Shown here: positions 47,016-58,792 of the stretch, in pieces
Layout: the number at the start of each line of letters is the position of its first letter
Position numbering within the stretch: position 1 is the stretch's first letter
Source of the DNA: Biscogniauxia marginata
Lineage: Eukaryota > Ascomycota > Sordariomycetes > Xylariales > Xylariaceae
NCBI GenBank assembly: GCA_022695795.1
Contig: MU404212.1
Location: 1-64,000 of the forward strand
Length of the DNA stretch: 64,000 bases
Direction: 5' to 3'
Translations under genes and position numbers: made by a program
Notes under the pieces: model-generated
Seen by the model: the letters and a program-made list of their open reading frames with translations, nothing else
The model's database searches: none
Told to the model about the DNA's origin: nothing

Positions 47016-48329
47016 ATGTCTGTTATTCTTTGCACAGGTTTGAAAGCCCTTTCACCCTCAACCGATTGCTTATTGAAGCTAACCTCGTCTCTACGCAGCT
47101 GGTTATGATCATACGATCCGGTATGTAACGAAATTCAACCATTGAACTCGAACATTTAGAATTTTAGACCTAACTGGGGGGCATTTACACTAGGTTCTGG
47201 GAGGCCCTATCTGGAATCTGCTCTCGCACCATCCAACATCCCGATTCGCAGGTCAACCGTCTCTGCATTTCTCCCGACAAGCGCTTCCTGGCCGCTGCCG
47301 GCCACCACACGGTCAAGCTATACGACATCAAATCGACTAATCCAAACCCGCTCTTGACCTTCGAGGGACACACGGGAAATATCACCGGCGTAGCCTTCCA
47401 CTGCGAGGGCAAGTGGATGGTGACCAGTTCTGAGGATGGCACGGTGAAGATCTGGGAGACGCGCAGCGGTACAATCCAGCGGAGTTATAACCATGGCTCT
47501 GCTGTAAACGATGTGGTCATCCACCCCAACCAGGGAGAAATCATCAGCTGTGATCGCGGCGGCAGCGTGCGGGTGTGGGATCTGGCCGAGAACAACTGCC
47601 CGCACCAGTTAATCCCCGAGGAAGATGTGTCCGTCTCGAGCGTCACCGTCGCAAGCGATGGGAGTCTCCTCTGCGCTGCCAACAATGCCGTAGGTTATGC
47701 AAAAATCCTTGTTCATCACCCCTTTAGGTTCAGGCGCTTCAATATGTCACTACTGGAGATAACTCAATCGGCCGATCACTTGTGACTGACTACTATTACT
47801 ACAGGGCAATGTCTTTGTCTGGAACCTACTTCAAACTTACGAACGAACGAATCTTGTACCTGTCACCCAATTCTCTGCCCACAAAGAATATATCACACGA
47901 ATAATTCTTTCACCAGATGTCAAGAAGCTTGCGACGTGCTCGGCAGACCACACTGCCAAGATCTGGGAAGTGACGCGCGTGGATCCCGAGGCGCCTGCCT
48001 CAGCCCCAGCCTCAGCCCCCGGCTCCTCGCCGTCAGCGGTATCATCACCACTGTTAAACGGCACTAGCATTTTGCCCAAGCCGCTACTACCAGACGGGTT
48101 GGGAGATTTGGGCCCGAAGCCATACCCGTTAGAGGCGACGCTGACGGGCCACCAACGTTGGGTCTGGGACTGCGCCTTCAGCGCCGACTCTGCATACTTG
48201 GTCACAGCATGCAGCGACCACTACGCACGCCTGTGGGAGCTTGGCAGCCAGCAGGTCATCCGCCAATACAACGGTCACCACCGGGGCGCCGTGTGCGTCG
48301 CGCTGAACGACTATTCGGAGGCCAGATAG
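47016..48329 (+). CDS. LST8: Lst8/mLST8 homologue, WD40 subunit of TOR complexes
   Basis: Four exons: 47016-47037, 47099-47120, 47194-47689 and 47805-48329. The first two are only 22 nt each. All joins keep the frame and give a 354-aa protein. It begins MSVIL...AGYDHTIRFWEA, the diagnostic start of Lst8/Pop3. Seven WD40 blades are visible through GH...W(D/E) pairs (VKIW, VRVWDL, VFVWNL, AKIWEV, ARLWEL), ending in HHRGAVCVALNDYSE. Lst8 binds the TOR kinase domain and stabilises TORC1 and TORC2 in growth and nutrient signalling. One blade boundary carries an insertion of about 50 residues rich in Ala/Pro/Ser (APASAPASAPGSSPS). I believe filamentous fungi often have a loop here, while yeast versions are shorter. 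No unusual residues in the blades. Confidence 0.93.
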
Positions 48330-49735
48330 ACTTTGGACTCGGAGGAGGAGCAGCTGGAGCAAACGGAGAGTATTTTTTCGCGTGATACCCTTGTCAACAT
48401 CGATGATGGCAGCAGTGGTGAGCCAGACTTAGAGGGGGATCGATGAAGCTCGACTTTGGGTTCATCCTCTTGGGATACGGCTAATACCGAGGTTGGGAGT
48501 TGATCACGTGCCAAGGGTAAGATCAATCAAGGCCGATATTACGATAACACAGTCCCGGCTTACTTACAGGTAGGTACTCACTCCTTATATATCATATCAT
48601 ATCCTCTTCCTTCTACCTTCTTTTCTTTTTATAAATATGTGGTTTGCCTGGCGTTCTGGGCGAAAACGGAAACGGAAACGGAACGGAAACGGCACGCAAA
48701 CATCTCGTTAAGCTACGAAGGACTATTAAGTAGAATAGGTATTACCCTGGGATAGACAGGTTTTTTCTAAATAATAATATCACTTTTACGTACCCTCGCC
48801 TAAATCGCAAAAACAATTTGGCCTTCCCTTTTTGGCCTGCGGGTTCAAAATATCTAATTTTCGTGGTACCTACCTGATTAATTCTTTAGCCGCTAATAAA
48901 ATATATGTGAGGTATCTTACCCGTATATCCCAAGCAGATAACAACTCGAGACCGAACTTGTAAATATATACAGATATATGTTACTTGTAAGTCTACTACC
49001 TTTGTCGCGCCTATGTTATGAGGTTTAGATCGTGTGACTCTTGTAGGTATATATACTTAACCCTTTAGAATTTGATTCCTTTTTCTCTCGTTCTGTTTTC
49101 TAGAGCCTTTCGTCTTAATAACCTTTAACTCTACTACCCCTCGCGAGAATGCTCGGTTGTTCTGTTTCCAATATTGCCATTCATTAGTCTGTTAGGGGGG
49201 AGGCGCACGATGCCCAAAGAAGGTTAAACAAAGCTATCAAGTAAAGCCAAGATAGGTAGAGTATTGGTACTAGATATTCTATACTTGAAGACAGGAAACG
49301 ACTATCCGGTGTCTACTTAGGTATCCGCTGAGTTAAAACTCCCTCTATATTACTCTAAGCAAACGCTTTTGGGATGTATAGTACGGTTAGGTAGGTACTT
49401 ATTAAATTATATATCTTCATTCACGCCTTTTTGCCGGCTCTTCCTCCCTCTCCCCTGACTTTTCGAAATACCCTTGCCTCCCCTCCCTTTTTCGGCCACT
49501 TCCTCGCTAATGAACTTACTCATACACAACCCGAAGGGATGATGGGGGAAATTCGGTATGGTATGGTACCGTATGTGCTGCACGGGGTGCCTCTTCTTCT
49601 CCCTCCAGGAATTCGTCAAAAGTGGTTTATACCCAAAACCCGGTTAATAATAATTAATCTCACGCATCGACCAGTTCCACATTAGCACATATATTCTTAT
49701 CCTCTAGTATTCCAACCCCTCTATCGTGTCACGAA
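48330..49735. other. Convergent intergenic region between LST8 and the SCY1-like gene
   Basis: Holds the two 3' flanks. A CGGAAA repeat (ACGGAAACGGAAACGG) lies at about 48,664-48,682. No supported gene. Confidence 0.5.
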
Positions 49736-52141
49736 TCACCACCCGTCGCCCCACCCATCGTCGTCGTCGCCCGTCTCCTTAGGCTTCATATCTATCTTTT
49801 TAGTAATAACCGGTTTCTTGCTCGTCACCGCGAACGGTTTCTTTTTAGCCGCCATGCTGCCTGATTTAGTCAACCCCTTAGGCAGCGGCTTGCCCCCGGG
49901 ACTACCAGCCTTCTTCTGCGCCTGCGCGGCGAGCCAGCCCGCGAAGTCGGGCTCCGAGCCGTCGTCAAAGGGAACTGCTGCTGCTGCGGTCTCTTTCCTC
50001 GCCCCCGGTGATTTATTAGTAGAAGTCGTAGTTGTTGTTTTCGTCGTCGAAGGCGCATCAAAGAACCCGTCGTTGGTGTCATCGCCATCGTCCATGTCGC
50101 CCATGTCACCCCACGCGCCACCGTCGTCCTCCGCAGGCTCCGGGTCCTTGAAGTACGCCTCTGCGGCGGCGGCAGCGGTGGAGGAGCTGCGTGACAGGGG
50201 CGCCGGCGAGAGCGAGGGCGACTTGACGGCCTGGCGGTGGAGCGCCGACGCGGACGACGAGGTCGTACGTCTAATATCGATGCCCGCTGGTGGGGAGGAG
50301 GCACTGGGGGCAGTAGTGGCAGGGGTAGGGACTCCGTTGCTTGTCGAGGGCTGCATTTCGCCCGAAGCCGCGGAGAGCTTATTCGTAAACGAGGAAATGG
50401 CCCACCCTGCCCACGACGATGCCGATGCTTCGTGAGGTTGCGGAGTACTCATGCGCGGACCGGCGCTCTCGGCTGTCTGTGGCGGCGGAAGGACCGTGTC
50501 CGGCATGCCGGCGGCCGCTTTACGAATCCTCTGCAGGTAGACTTCCAGGGTCTTGCTAGCCTGGTCTCGCACTAGCTTCTCTTTGTCTATAAGAGATGGA
50601 CAAATAGATGGCAGGACACGTGTCGCGCATTCTTCCTCCGAGAAGCAGTCGCATGTAGCTGCTAGAGCTAAAAGGGCGGCGTTGCGGGCATGTACGAATG
50701 GGTCGCGTAGGGATCGCGTGAACGCGGCGATGAGGACTTTAGCTCTGGATGAAGTGCCAAGGTTCTTGGAGATCTTGCCTAGACAGATGGTAGTGTTTGT
50801 CCTGATGCCAGGTTGTTCGTCGTTGGCTGTCCTAGCTAGATACTTCAGCAGCTCGCCGTTGATGGTCCGATCTGATAGCTTATTGATAATAACAAGCACG
50901 GATTTAAGTGTCTGCTCCCGGACGACAGGCGCGAGGTCCGTAAAGCCAGATACCATATTAGGGAATATCTTGTCGTTGACCACTTTTTGGGGTAACCTGT
51001 CTATCATCAACGGCAGATTGTCCAACAGACATACCCTTATTGCCCGGTCAGGGTTGCCGAAAAGCCGGATAGCTACGGGTTGAACTCTAGCCTCAAAATC
51101 ATCATTGGTGAGCTTTGTAGATATCTTCATAACGACGCTAAACGCTTTCGGCCCCCCGCCGCCATATTCAACGGATTTCAGTAGTTCTGGGAGTACCTTC
51201 ATTTTGAAGAAGTCCTCGGGGAAATCGTCTGATAGCTGGCCTAAGTTATCCAATAACCGCTCTCTTTCCTCTTCCGACTTCACATCCAGATTGTCGATGC
51301 CCTCGGTAAGTTTAATTAGGGAGGAATCGAAGAAGCCGCCAGACCGACGTCCCTGTTCCAGGAAAGTTTTCACAGCGATTCTAGCCTTGGGGTTTGCGTT
51401 CACGAGCCGCTTGTAACCCGCATGCATACTCGGCGGTATACCCTTTGTCTGTCCTGCCTGGTCGGCCCCCATGAAATCGCCATTGAAAACCTCGAATATC
51501 GTCGTGCCAAAATTGTAGGCATCGACGGCAGAATGCGGGCCTTGCTTGATCGCGTCCCATCCCGAGCGAGCTAATTCCGGCGGCGTGTATCTGCTCGAGT
51601 CAGGTACCAGGCTACCGTATGTATATATTATCGCCTCGTCATCCTTAACATTACTCAGGATCTCAAACCCTCCAAGTTTCCACTCGCCACTCTCGGAGGT
51701 GTATATCGACGCAACGCGAAGGCTGCCATGGATCGAGGAACCTTCGTCATTGATAAACTTGACTGTCCGCGCCACGCTATACAGGCCCCATTTGATGGTC
51801 TCCGGGCTCAAGCTCTTCCGGCGGACCTGCCACCGCAGCGGTACGACGCGTTCGGTCGCGATGTAGATGTACGAGTCGGTCTCGACAGCGTCCAGGACCT
51901 TGATGACGCCAGGGTGGCGCATGGTGCGCAGCTTCTTGAGCGCGTTCTTGGCGAGCGGCAGACGCGACCGGTTGGCGGCGATGTCGAAGGAGAATATGCT
52001 GCAGTTGGAGCCGTCGGCGCGCCGTGTGCCGTTGTAGAGGGTCCAGATGGAGGCGTCGACGTCGACCTTGTCGCCGAAGGTGTAGGGGAAGGGCGGCCCC
52101 TGGGCGATGGCGGATGCTACCGCCGACTTGAGGAAATCCAT
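49736..52141 (-). CDS. SCY1-like (Cex1/SCYL1) pseudokinase
   Basis: Single exon, 801 aa, ATG at 52141. Residues about 20-300 are a protein-kinase-like domain whose catalytic motifs are lost: the HRD position reads IHGS (137-140) and the DFG position reads LGGFE (156-160). PPEL (187-190) remains. Residues about 310-560 are HEAT repeats (for example RHARNAALLALAAT-type helices). The last ~240 residues are disordered, Ser/Pro-rich and acidic, ending in DDDDGWGDGW. This order (pseudokinase, HEAT, disordered tail) is that of Cex1 in yeast and SCYL1 in animals, which act in nuclear tRNA export and COPI-coated vesicle traffic. The acidic Trp-containing C-terminus resembles the short tryptophan motifs bound by the COPI delta subunit, which would fit a Golgi role. 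Simple-repeat coding (Thr-rich TTKTTTTTSTNK) lies in the tail. Confidence 0.92.
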   Translation of the reverse strand: MDFLKSAVASAIAQGPPFPYTFGDKVDVDASIWTLYNGTRRADGSNCSIFSFDIAANRSRLPLAKNALKKLRTMRHPGVIKVLDAVETDSYIYIATERVVPLRWQVRRKSLSPETIKWGLYSVARTVKFINDEGSSIHGSLRVASIYTSESGEWKLGGFEILSNVKDDEAIIYTYGSLVPDSSRYTPPELARSGWDAIKQGPHSAVDAYNFGTTIFEVFNGDFMGADQAGQTKGIPPSMHAGYKRLVNANPKARIAVKTFLEQGRRSGGFFDSSLIKLTEGIDNLDVKSEEERERLLDNLGQLSDDFPEDFFKMKVLPELLKSVEYGGGGPKAFSVVMKISTKLTNDDFEARVQPVAIRLFGNPDRAIRVCLLDNLPLMIDRLPQKVVNDKIFPNMVSGFTDLAPVVREQTLKSVLVIINKLSDRTINGELLKYLARTANDEQPGIRTNTTICLGKISKNLGTSSRAKVLIAAFTRSLRDPFVHARNAALLALAATCDCFSEEECATRVLPSICPSLIDKEKLVRDQASKTLEVYLQRIRKAAAGMPDTVLPPPQTAESAGPRMSTPQPHEASASSWAGWAISSFTNKLSAASGEMQPSTSNGVPTPATTAPSASSPPAGIDIRRTTSSSASALHRQAVKSPSLSPAPLSRSSSTAAAAAEAYFKDPEPAEDDGGAWGDMGDMDDGDDTNDGFFDAPSTTKTTTTTSTNKSPGARKETAAAAVPFDDGSEPDFAGWLAAQAQKKAGSPGGKPLPKGLTKSGSMAAKKKPFAVTSKKPVITKKIDMKPKETGDDDDGWGDGW

Positions 52142-52734
52142 GGTCGCGTGCGGGTTTTATGTCATGCGGTAGCAGTTGTGAGAATGAATTGGAGGGTTGC
52201 TATCGATAGGTGGGTTGGGGAAGAAACGTATAGAAGAGAGGCTACGGGAGATTAGAGTGTACTGGCTAATGTAGGGTGGATCAGACGGGATGGTGGAATT
52301 TGGGAGCGTTCAATTCGCAACGGTGCTAGAGTTTAAAATAATAACCTGGTGATTTGTCCATTAGGAGGTACAGGGACTTACCAAATACCTAGACCCCCGA
52401 CCCCTCTATAACTTTAAGTTAGTGGACATCTCCCCGCACTAATCCCAACTAAGTGAAAGCTATTTTTATCTACGCTGGGTACACATTACATAAACTACCT
52501 CATAACCTCACCGAACCTCATACATGGATGTCTACATCCATCCTACCTAGGTAGGTACCTGGTCACTTGTATAAAAAAAAAAGAAAAACCGTTAATACTA
52601 CCTTCAACCCCTTATTCCATCGCCAGATGACTAATATCAAAAGCTTATCTGAGCACCTGTCGACTTCCAATTAAGCATTTTATTTTACTTTACTCCTTAC
52701 ATGTAAAATATTCGTCTCCCATACATTACATCGT
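52142..52734. other. Promoter of the SCY1-like gene and 3' flank of the FAD oxidase gene
   Basis: No gene. Motif CCTAGGTAGGTACC is at about 52,546-52,559, followed by an A-run (52,572-52,582). Confidence 0.5.
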
Positions 52735-54293
52735 TCACGCAGAGATCTTGAACCCCGCCGTCCTGTCCTTCCAGAAGCCATCCGGATCCACATTAGCCTG
52801 CACCCTCTTGGCGAGTTCTAACCTCTCGGGCCTCAGCCGGCCAAAGTAATCTTGTGGGTGGAAGCAGTCGTTCTGGAAAAGCGGCAGGTACACGTCTGTC
52901 GGGAGTGAGCCGCTCTGCTGGTACCCTTGAACGAGCGACTGGATGCCCTCGTACGTGTTCTGCATCGTCGTGTCGATCTCCTCGTAGTCCGAGTTGAACA
53001 GGAAGCTGTAGTCGAGTTCGACGATGATGCGGTGGATGTCATCGTCTAGGTCCAGCATGTCGCCCCCCTTCTCCCGTGCGAGCTGCGCGACTTTCTTCGG
53101 TAGCGGCTGGAACGCGATGCTGGCGATGAGGCCAGGCACCCATTTAACCGTGTCGCTGACGTTGACCCAGTGGTCGTAGATGGACTGCATAACCTCGGCG
53201 CCGTCCTCCCCGGTAGGCAGGGGCATGGTCTCGGTTCCAATGGTGTAGACGCTACCCTTGAGGACCGCCCAGTTGTTCCCACTCAGTAACTCGTTCATAG
53301 TCTGCGTCTTGAGCGTGTTGATCGAGTGAGGGACCGCGGTAAACTTGTCAAAAACACCCGCCGGTGGCTCGGGTCCATTATAGTATATGAAAATGACCCA
53401 GATATCGGCCAGAGTAGCCAATGTCCGCTCGGCAGTCACGATAATACCCGCTTTGTCATCGGGATAGTTCTCGGTGAAGTCGCGCACCGCTGCGAGTATG
53501 GCGGCACTGTTCTCGGGCGTCGCATCGTAGATGAGGTTGCCTCCATAAACATCTCCTTGGGGATACGCTTGAAGAAGATACGAGGTCACAATGCCGAAGT
53601 TATTCCCACCGCCTTTTAGCGCCAAGTAGATATCCGGATGGCTTGACTCGGACACGGTAATGATGGATGCGTTCGCCAAGACAAGCGTGTACTCGAGGAT
53701 CGAGTTGACAGCCCAGCCGTATTCTGTGCTCATGAAGCTCAAGCCACCTGATAATTGGTGCCATCAGTCGTTCGCCTCTCACACAGCTGTCATAGTTCGA
53801 ACTCACCTCCCAATAGATAACCGCCAACGCCGACATTGCCGATTCTTCCACCAACAACAGTATACCCAGTTCCGTCAAGCTCGGCCGAGACCTCGTCCCA
53901 CCTGTTCCCTGGCCCGACCCTCACCGTCTCAGTTGCTGGGTCGAAGATGATCTCATCGAGATTCTTTGTCGAGATTAGTGGGCCGTTATCGACACTGGCG
54001 AACCAATTATTTGGGTTGTGTCCGCCCGACTTGACCGCGAAGGTCTCGTTGTTGTCGCGGAGGACGGAGACTATGACCGCGACCTCCTCCTCGTTCGCCG
54101 GCGCCAAGATGCACGACGGCTTCAGGTCACCACATGAAGTAGACCAATACTCTATTTGCTCGTTTGAATAGTCTATTGTCAAGCGCTTCAGCATCGAGAT
54201 CGCCGTCTGGCTTTCGACGATCTGGCACGTGTCCTGGGCCGCAGCCGGAACTACCGCGAGGACCGCAACCGCAAGCAGGACTTTGTTCATCAT
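52735..54293 (-). CDS. Secreted FAD-linked oxidoreductase (berberine-bridge family)
   Basis: Two exons: 54293-53807 and 53747-52735, joined across a 59-nt intron (donor GTGAGT, acceptor ATCAG) that reconstitutes the GGYLLGGG(L/I)S FAD-binding phrase. I chose the ATG at 54293 because it gives a clean signal peptide (NKVLLAVAVLAVVPAAA); the frame also has an ATG at 54347. The protein is about 499 aa. The FAD-binding (PCMH-type) domain includes SGGH (His about 92), the usual site of covalent 8-alpha-histidyl FAD. The usual second attachment Cys is absent: the region reads GNVGVGG, so the flavin should be singly linked. GGNNFGIVTSY and the C-terminal VDPDGFWKDRTAGFKIS are family landmarks (BBE domain). 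Such enzymes oxidise alcohols, sugars or secondary metabolites outside the cell. Substrate is unknown, and no biosynthetic cluster surrounds it. Confidence 0.9.
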
Positions 54294-55872
54294 CGTCGCA
54301 ACCGTCCACTTTGCGGACACTGAAAGCTTGAGGCAGAGTAAGACCATAGAGAGATTACCAAGCCTAACGAGGAAGGCGGCAGGGCTGTGCTGGCCACTTA
54401 CGGAACGTGCGGCGGTGAGAGGTTCCCTTTATATACCTCCTCCATCTGTTTACATATCCTCTGGCCCATTGGACAGGACAAAATGGAGTAAATGATGGTT
54501 TTGACGGGGGTAGTTAGTTCCCTGATATCCCGAGCACCCTGTTCATGTCACCCCAGGAATAGAGAACCGCGGCGCCAAATTTCGCATTACGGGAACCGAG
54601 GAACATGGCAGGTCTTGGCCTAGTCAGAAGCTGAAGCGAACTACATACAGCCTAGTTCGGATACAACGTTATAGCTGCCCAGGTCACGTCACTCTTTCTT
54701 CATACATCGCGTCGGTACTAATCCTGATTATGTGGCTCCAAATGTGATTGGAAGCGATTCGCTGGACTTGACTAGTGCACTTACTATGCGTGGCATGACT
54801 TTCGCGCCGGCGAGCCAAGTCTTCTATACTACAAGCTTCGTATTAAGGCATGCATGATGTGGAGAGACTGAGATCAGATCTCTCTTGGGCACGTTTCCAG
54901 GACCAGGTCACCAGTCATCTGGAGCTCCTCTCGGCTAGGCTGACAATGGCTGCTGGGCCACGTCTCTACAGCTGTACGAAACGACGTGATAATGCTCGGA
55001 TTGTGTAACACGCAAACGGAATGCTTTCCGGAGACGCCACTAACCAGGAAAGATATGTCCACTAATCAAGCGGCATTCGGGAAGCTCAGCTGCTGCGTGT
55101 ACCTATGTATCCATCCCCCTTGGCGTGTTGTCCATTTCACATGCCGAAATGCTTTCGCTCCCGGCCGGTCTGGGTGTCGTGAAAACAATGGATGGGTGAG
55201 GGGTTGCATACGGATGACCTGCATTCCCGATTCGATGATATGACAGGACAGACGAAAAGCACCATGCCAAGCAAGCTGAGGCTCGCCAGTGGAGAATTGA
55301 GAAGTGCCATGACAGTGATGACATCGGCCTATTAAACCCCTACCCTACCTATATCAAGTCTTTTAACGACCGAACTGGGGTTGATAACCGAACAGGTACG
55401 CTGAGAACTTGGCTGTTTGGTAAGATTACCGACAAGGGCGGATTTCAATTCCCCTTTTTATATCTACTCCGTACGCGAGCCACAATCGCCATCCAGCACA
55501 GCAATATCAGCCAGCCATGATTTGAAAAACACTTCTTACCTCCAACTGTTATTGGTGCTCAAATAATACTATGTGCCATTTGCACTTAAGAATATTACCA
55601 ATGCTTTCGTTTATGTTTATACACGGACACATACCACAGATCGTTTGCAGCTCGTAATAAGACATCTAATTTATGCGAGAGACCTTCGTGATCCCGTAAT
55701 CGGGCCTTGAGGTAGGCAGCCCACGCAGCTACGTTATACAACGCCCATATTTGGTTGCATATATGCATGTGATGCATGTGGGTATCAAGTTTTTAAGTTG
55801 GAGTCTTTTTTTTTTCTTTCTTGCGCTTCACCTTCTTCTTTGCGGATAGGAAGCCTGGGGCAAGCTAAACCA
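54294..55872. other. Promoter of the FAD oxidase and gene-free stretch
   Basis: A TATATACC box at about 54,429-54,436 lies about 140 bases upstream of the chosen FAD oxidase start. Beyond that there are short frames without motifs. The end near 55,800-55,870 is the 3' flank of homoserine kinase, including a T-run at 55,807-55,815. Confidence 0.5.
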
Positions 55873-57111
55873 TCATGCGTCCTTGTGATCCCTGATAACC
55901 TTGGTTCCTTCCGCGGGTTCCAGAAGCAGCCATTGGCAGTTGATGTTCTCCTTACGGAACCTGCTGATTATCCTCTCCGCAATCTGCTCGAAATTGCGGG
56001 TCGCGAGCGCGAGGATCGTTGGACCCGCGCCTGACAGGCACACGCCGAGCAGGCCTTCCTGGGTGCTCGGCGACATGGACTCGACGATCTCGCCTAACCC
56101 AGGGATCAGAACCTGCCGGTACTGCTGGTGCAGCTTGTCCTGCATCGCGAGATAGATCAGGTCCGGATCCGGTGGTGATTGTCCCAGGGCCACGGGCAGA
56201 AGTGCTATTCGTTGCAGATTGAATGTCTAATAATCACAAAGCGTAAGCCAAGGTATCGATATCTTGGTTGTTAGGTCAAGGGTGGGTGAACTAGAGCATG
56301 TATCACGTAACGTACCACGTCCTGTCTGGGATATGCCTTCGGTAACACCCCACGAGCGTTCGCCGTGGGGACCTGGAAGTTGGGAATGACGGCTACCGCC
56401 TTGATCTCTTTTGTCCACGGGAACTTAATGTGATGCCCAATTCCACGGGGCGGCTCCGGCGGCCGCTCGCCAGTGTCAAGTCCTCCTGCTGGCGCTGGCA
56501 GCACTTCACTAAGTGGGATCTCGACACGTGCAACTTCTTCGGGTGTCAATGGCTTCAGGTATGTCCCCACGAAGCCACCGAAGAGGGCAGCACCTACGTT
56601 ATCGGGATGGCGCTCTATTAAATTCCCCCGTTAGCATATTATTTGTTATCATCATCGCGGTAAAAAGATGAAAGGTTCGGTACATACCAATCATCAAGCA
56701 GAAATCAAACAGCCGGTCATCGTCCAAGTGATGAAGCCCGCCGACTTCCTTCCCCAGCATCACGCCCGCCACGACGGCAGCTCCCGACGACCCCAGACCG
56801 CGCCCCAGGGGGATCGGGTTCACGATGTGCACGTGTGTCTCGACGGGAAAGGCACGCTGGTCGTGGCATCGCAGCACGTACAGCGCCACCCGCGTAATGA
56901 GGTTGGCGGCCGGGTCCAGCGGCACGTCGCCCGAGTCCTCGCCCTGGCCCTCGTACGTGACCCTGCAGTTCAGCGGGTGCTCCGAGGACGTCTTAGTCCG
57001 GTCGACGGTGACCCGCAGCTCGAGATATATCGACAGCGCCAGGCCTATGACGTCAAATCCGGGACCGATGTTGGCGGAGGAGCACGGGGTCCGGATGGTG
57101 AAGGACTCCAT
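55873..57111 (-). CDS. THR1: Homoserine kinase (GHMP family)
   Basis: Three exons: 57111-56688, 56614-56316 and 56226-55873. All joins are in frame and give 358 aa. Intron donors are GTATGT and GTACGT. The enzyme phosphorylates homoserine with ATP to O-phosphohomoserine, the penultimate step of threonine synthesis, in the cytosol. Motifs: N-terminal PCSSANIGPGFDVIG; GHMP ATP-binding loop PLGRGLGSSGAA (101-112); ERHPDNVGAALFGGFVG across the first intron, where the Glu/Asp/Asn residues of the active site lie; GVCLSGAGPTILAL near the C-terminus (motif 3). Length matches fungal Thr1 (about 355-360). There is nothing odd except a Pro/Gly-rich loop (LPAPAGGLDTGERPPEPPRG). Confidence 0.95.
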
Positions 57112-57750
57112 TATGTTATAGGGATTCTAGTGAAGGAGGTGGAATGAGAATTCGTTAGTGGTAGTGTTTTTTTTTTTTTGCTCCAACCTGTCCTAGCGTT
57201 TTTCACTCTCGTCAATTATAGTAGCAGTCAATTTATGCTATCTAATTCACCGCCGTTAGTCAAGTGAGTTTGTGCTCGAAATTGTGACTGACTGTGTTTT
57301 CTAGTGGATATTTTTCCCACCCAAACTACTAAGTTTCGCCCCCGATCCCGGAGCTCATAAGCTTTATTTCCTCTTGACATCTGTTTGCCAGTGCCAGTAC
57401 AGGACTGCCTCAACTGGCAGCTAAGAGGTCTCTCATTGGTCGACCCGTTTAGAGACTTATACCAATAAAGCCAAGTCCTTATATACCACCTCGCGGGCCT
57501 GTGGGAAGGCGCGTGCCATACATGGAAATTGAGCCTTAGCTTAGATTTCGTCACCACCTATTTTACTAATAAACTAACCCTCTTATAACTACGTTTCTTT
57601 TTATTTAATTTTATAATTTAATAAAACCTTTTTTTATTAAATTAAATTAACTATATTTTATATTAATAAAAATATAAGTTTTATTTAAACTTTAAATTAA
57701 TTATTAAAGTTTTTTACTTTTTTAAATTAATTATAAAAAGTTAAATAATA
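57112..57750. other. THR1 promoter and start of the second AT-rich island
   Basis: Bases 57,112-57,590 are normal DNA upstream of THR1, including a T-run at 57,167-57,179. From about 57,595 the sequence becomes AT-rich and RIP-like. No gene. Confidence 0.5.
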
Positions 57751-58081
57751 ACGTATTTTATAAGCGAGTAAGTTATATAAGCGAGTAAGCCACTTAATTT
57801 CTTATGTAAAATCGACTTTTTTAAAAATTTATAATTTTACATGTAAAAATCGTAAAAATCTTGAACTTTTTTCATTAATTATATAATTATAAGGTTTAAT
57901 TAAAAATAAAATTAATTTTAAAAAACGCGAAAAGAAAACACGTAAAAACTAAAATTAAAACAAAATATATAAATCTTTTTATAAATCTTTTTTATATATT
58001 TCACGTTTTATTTTTTGATTTTTATTTTAGTTAAATTATATAATTATATAACTAAAAAAAAAAAGGTTCGAGATTTTTACG

Positions 58082-58742
58082 TGTTAATAAGTACATATAT
58101 AAGTGAAAAGCAAAGTAACGAATAACTATTACAAGTTAACCACGTTAAAAAGGTTTTAATAAGGGTGCGGAAATATAGACTAAGAATGTGTATAACACTT
58201 AAGACTGCTTTAAGAATGTGATGTAACATCACGTAATAAGAATCTGAGCTAGTCTTAAAATCATAATAAATTAAAAAAACGAATTTAAATTACTCTTTAA
58301 ATTCGTTTAAATTTAATAGGTATTTAACATATTAAAGTAAAAAGTATAAAAAAAAGAAATAAATTAAAATCTCTTTTATATTTAATTATTTTTTATTATT
58401 TTTTAGTTATTAATTTAAAACTATAATTACTTTTTAATATTATAATAAAAATACCTTAAAATCTCTTTAACGAATAAAACATAATAAATCTCTTAAATTA
58501 ATCTTAATTTATTATTACCTTTAAAACAAGAAAAACTTAGTATATACTTATTTATAAAGTCAGCTAATTAGGAACACATAAGGAGGTTCGTTATAATAAC
58601 AATATGAAAGATAAAAGTGAAACTAGTGTAATATTAATGTTTAAAGAGGTAACTATTTATTTAAAAGGATGTGAAAAAAGATAACCCTTATATACATATA
58701 ACGCGGGGTTATATCCCTTATAAGTTAGTTATATAACCATCA
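58082..58742. mobile_element. Small LTR-like element, copy 2, hosting a solo Gypsy LTR; TSD TTACG
   Basis: It starts TGTTAATAAG and ends ACCATCA, as at 18,687, and is flanked by TTACG on both sides (58,077-58,081 and 58,743-58,747). After removing the nested solo LTR and its duplication it is 187 bp, almost the same as the 185-bp copy in the first island. Words such as ACTAGTGTAATATTAATGT match GACTGGTGTAATATTGATGT of that copy, differing by RIP-type changes. Confidence 0.8.
58127..58595 (-). mobile_element. Solo Gypsy LTR (469 bp), RIP-damaged, TSD ATAAC
   Basis: A reverse-oriented copy of the LTR of the 13,825-21,133 element. It begins TATTACAAG (from TGTTACGAA) and ends GGAGGTTCGTTATA (from GGAGGTTCGTCACA). 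ATAAC flanks it on both sides (58,122-58,126 and 58,596-58,600). It lies inside the small LTR-like element, itself inside the miniature element: a three-level nest. Confidence 0.85.
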
Positions 58743-58792
58743 TTACGACTTTTACGTATAAAGTTATAATTTTTTTTTAAAAAATCGATTTT

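Noticed and set aside
49818..50575. Long plus-strand frames opposite the SCY1-like gene
   Set aside because: They mirror the low-complexity tail of the minus-strand gene and show no motifs.
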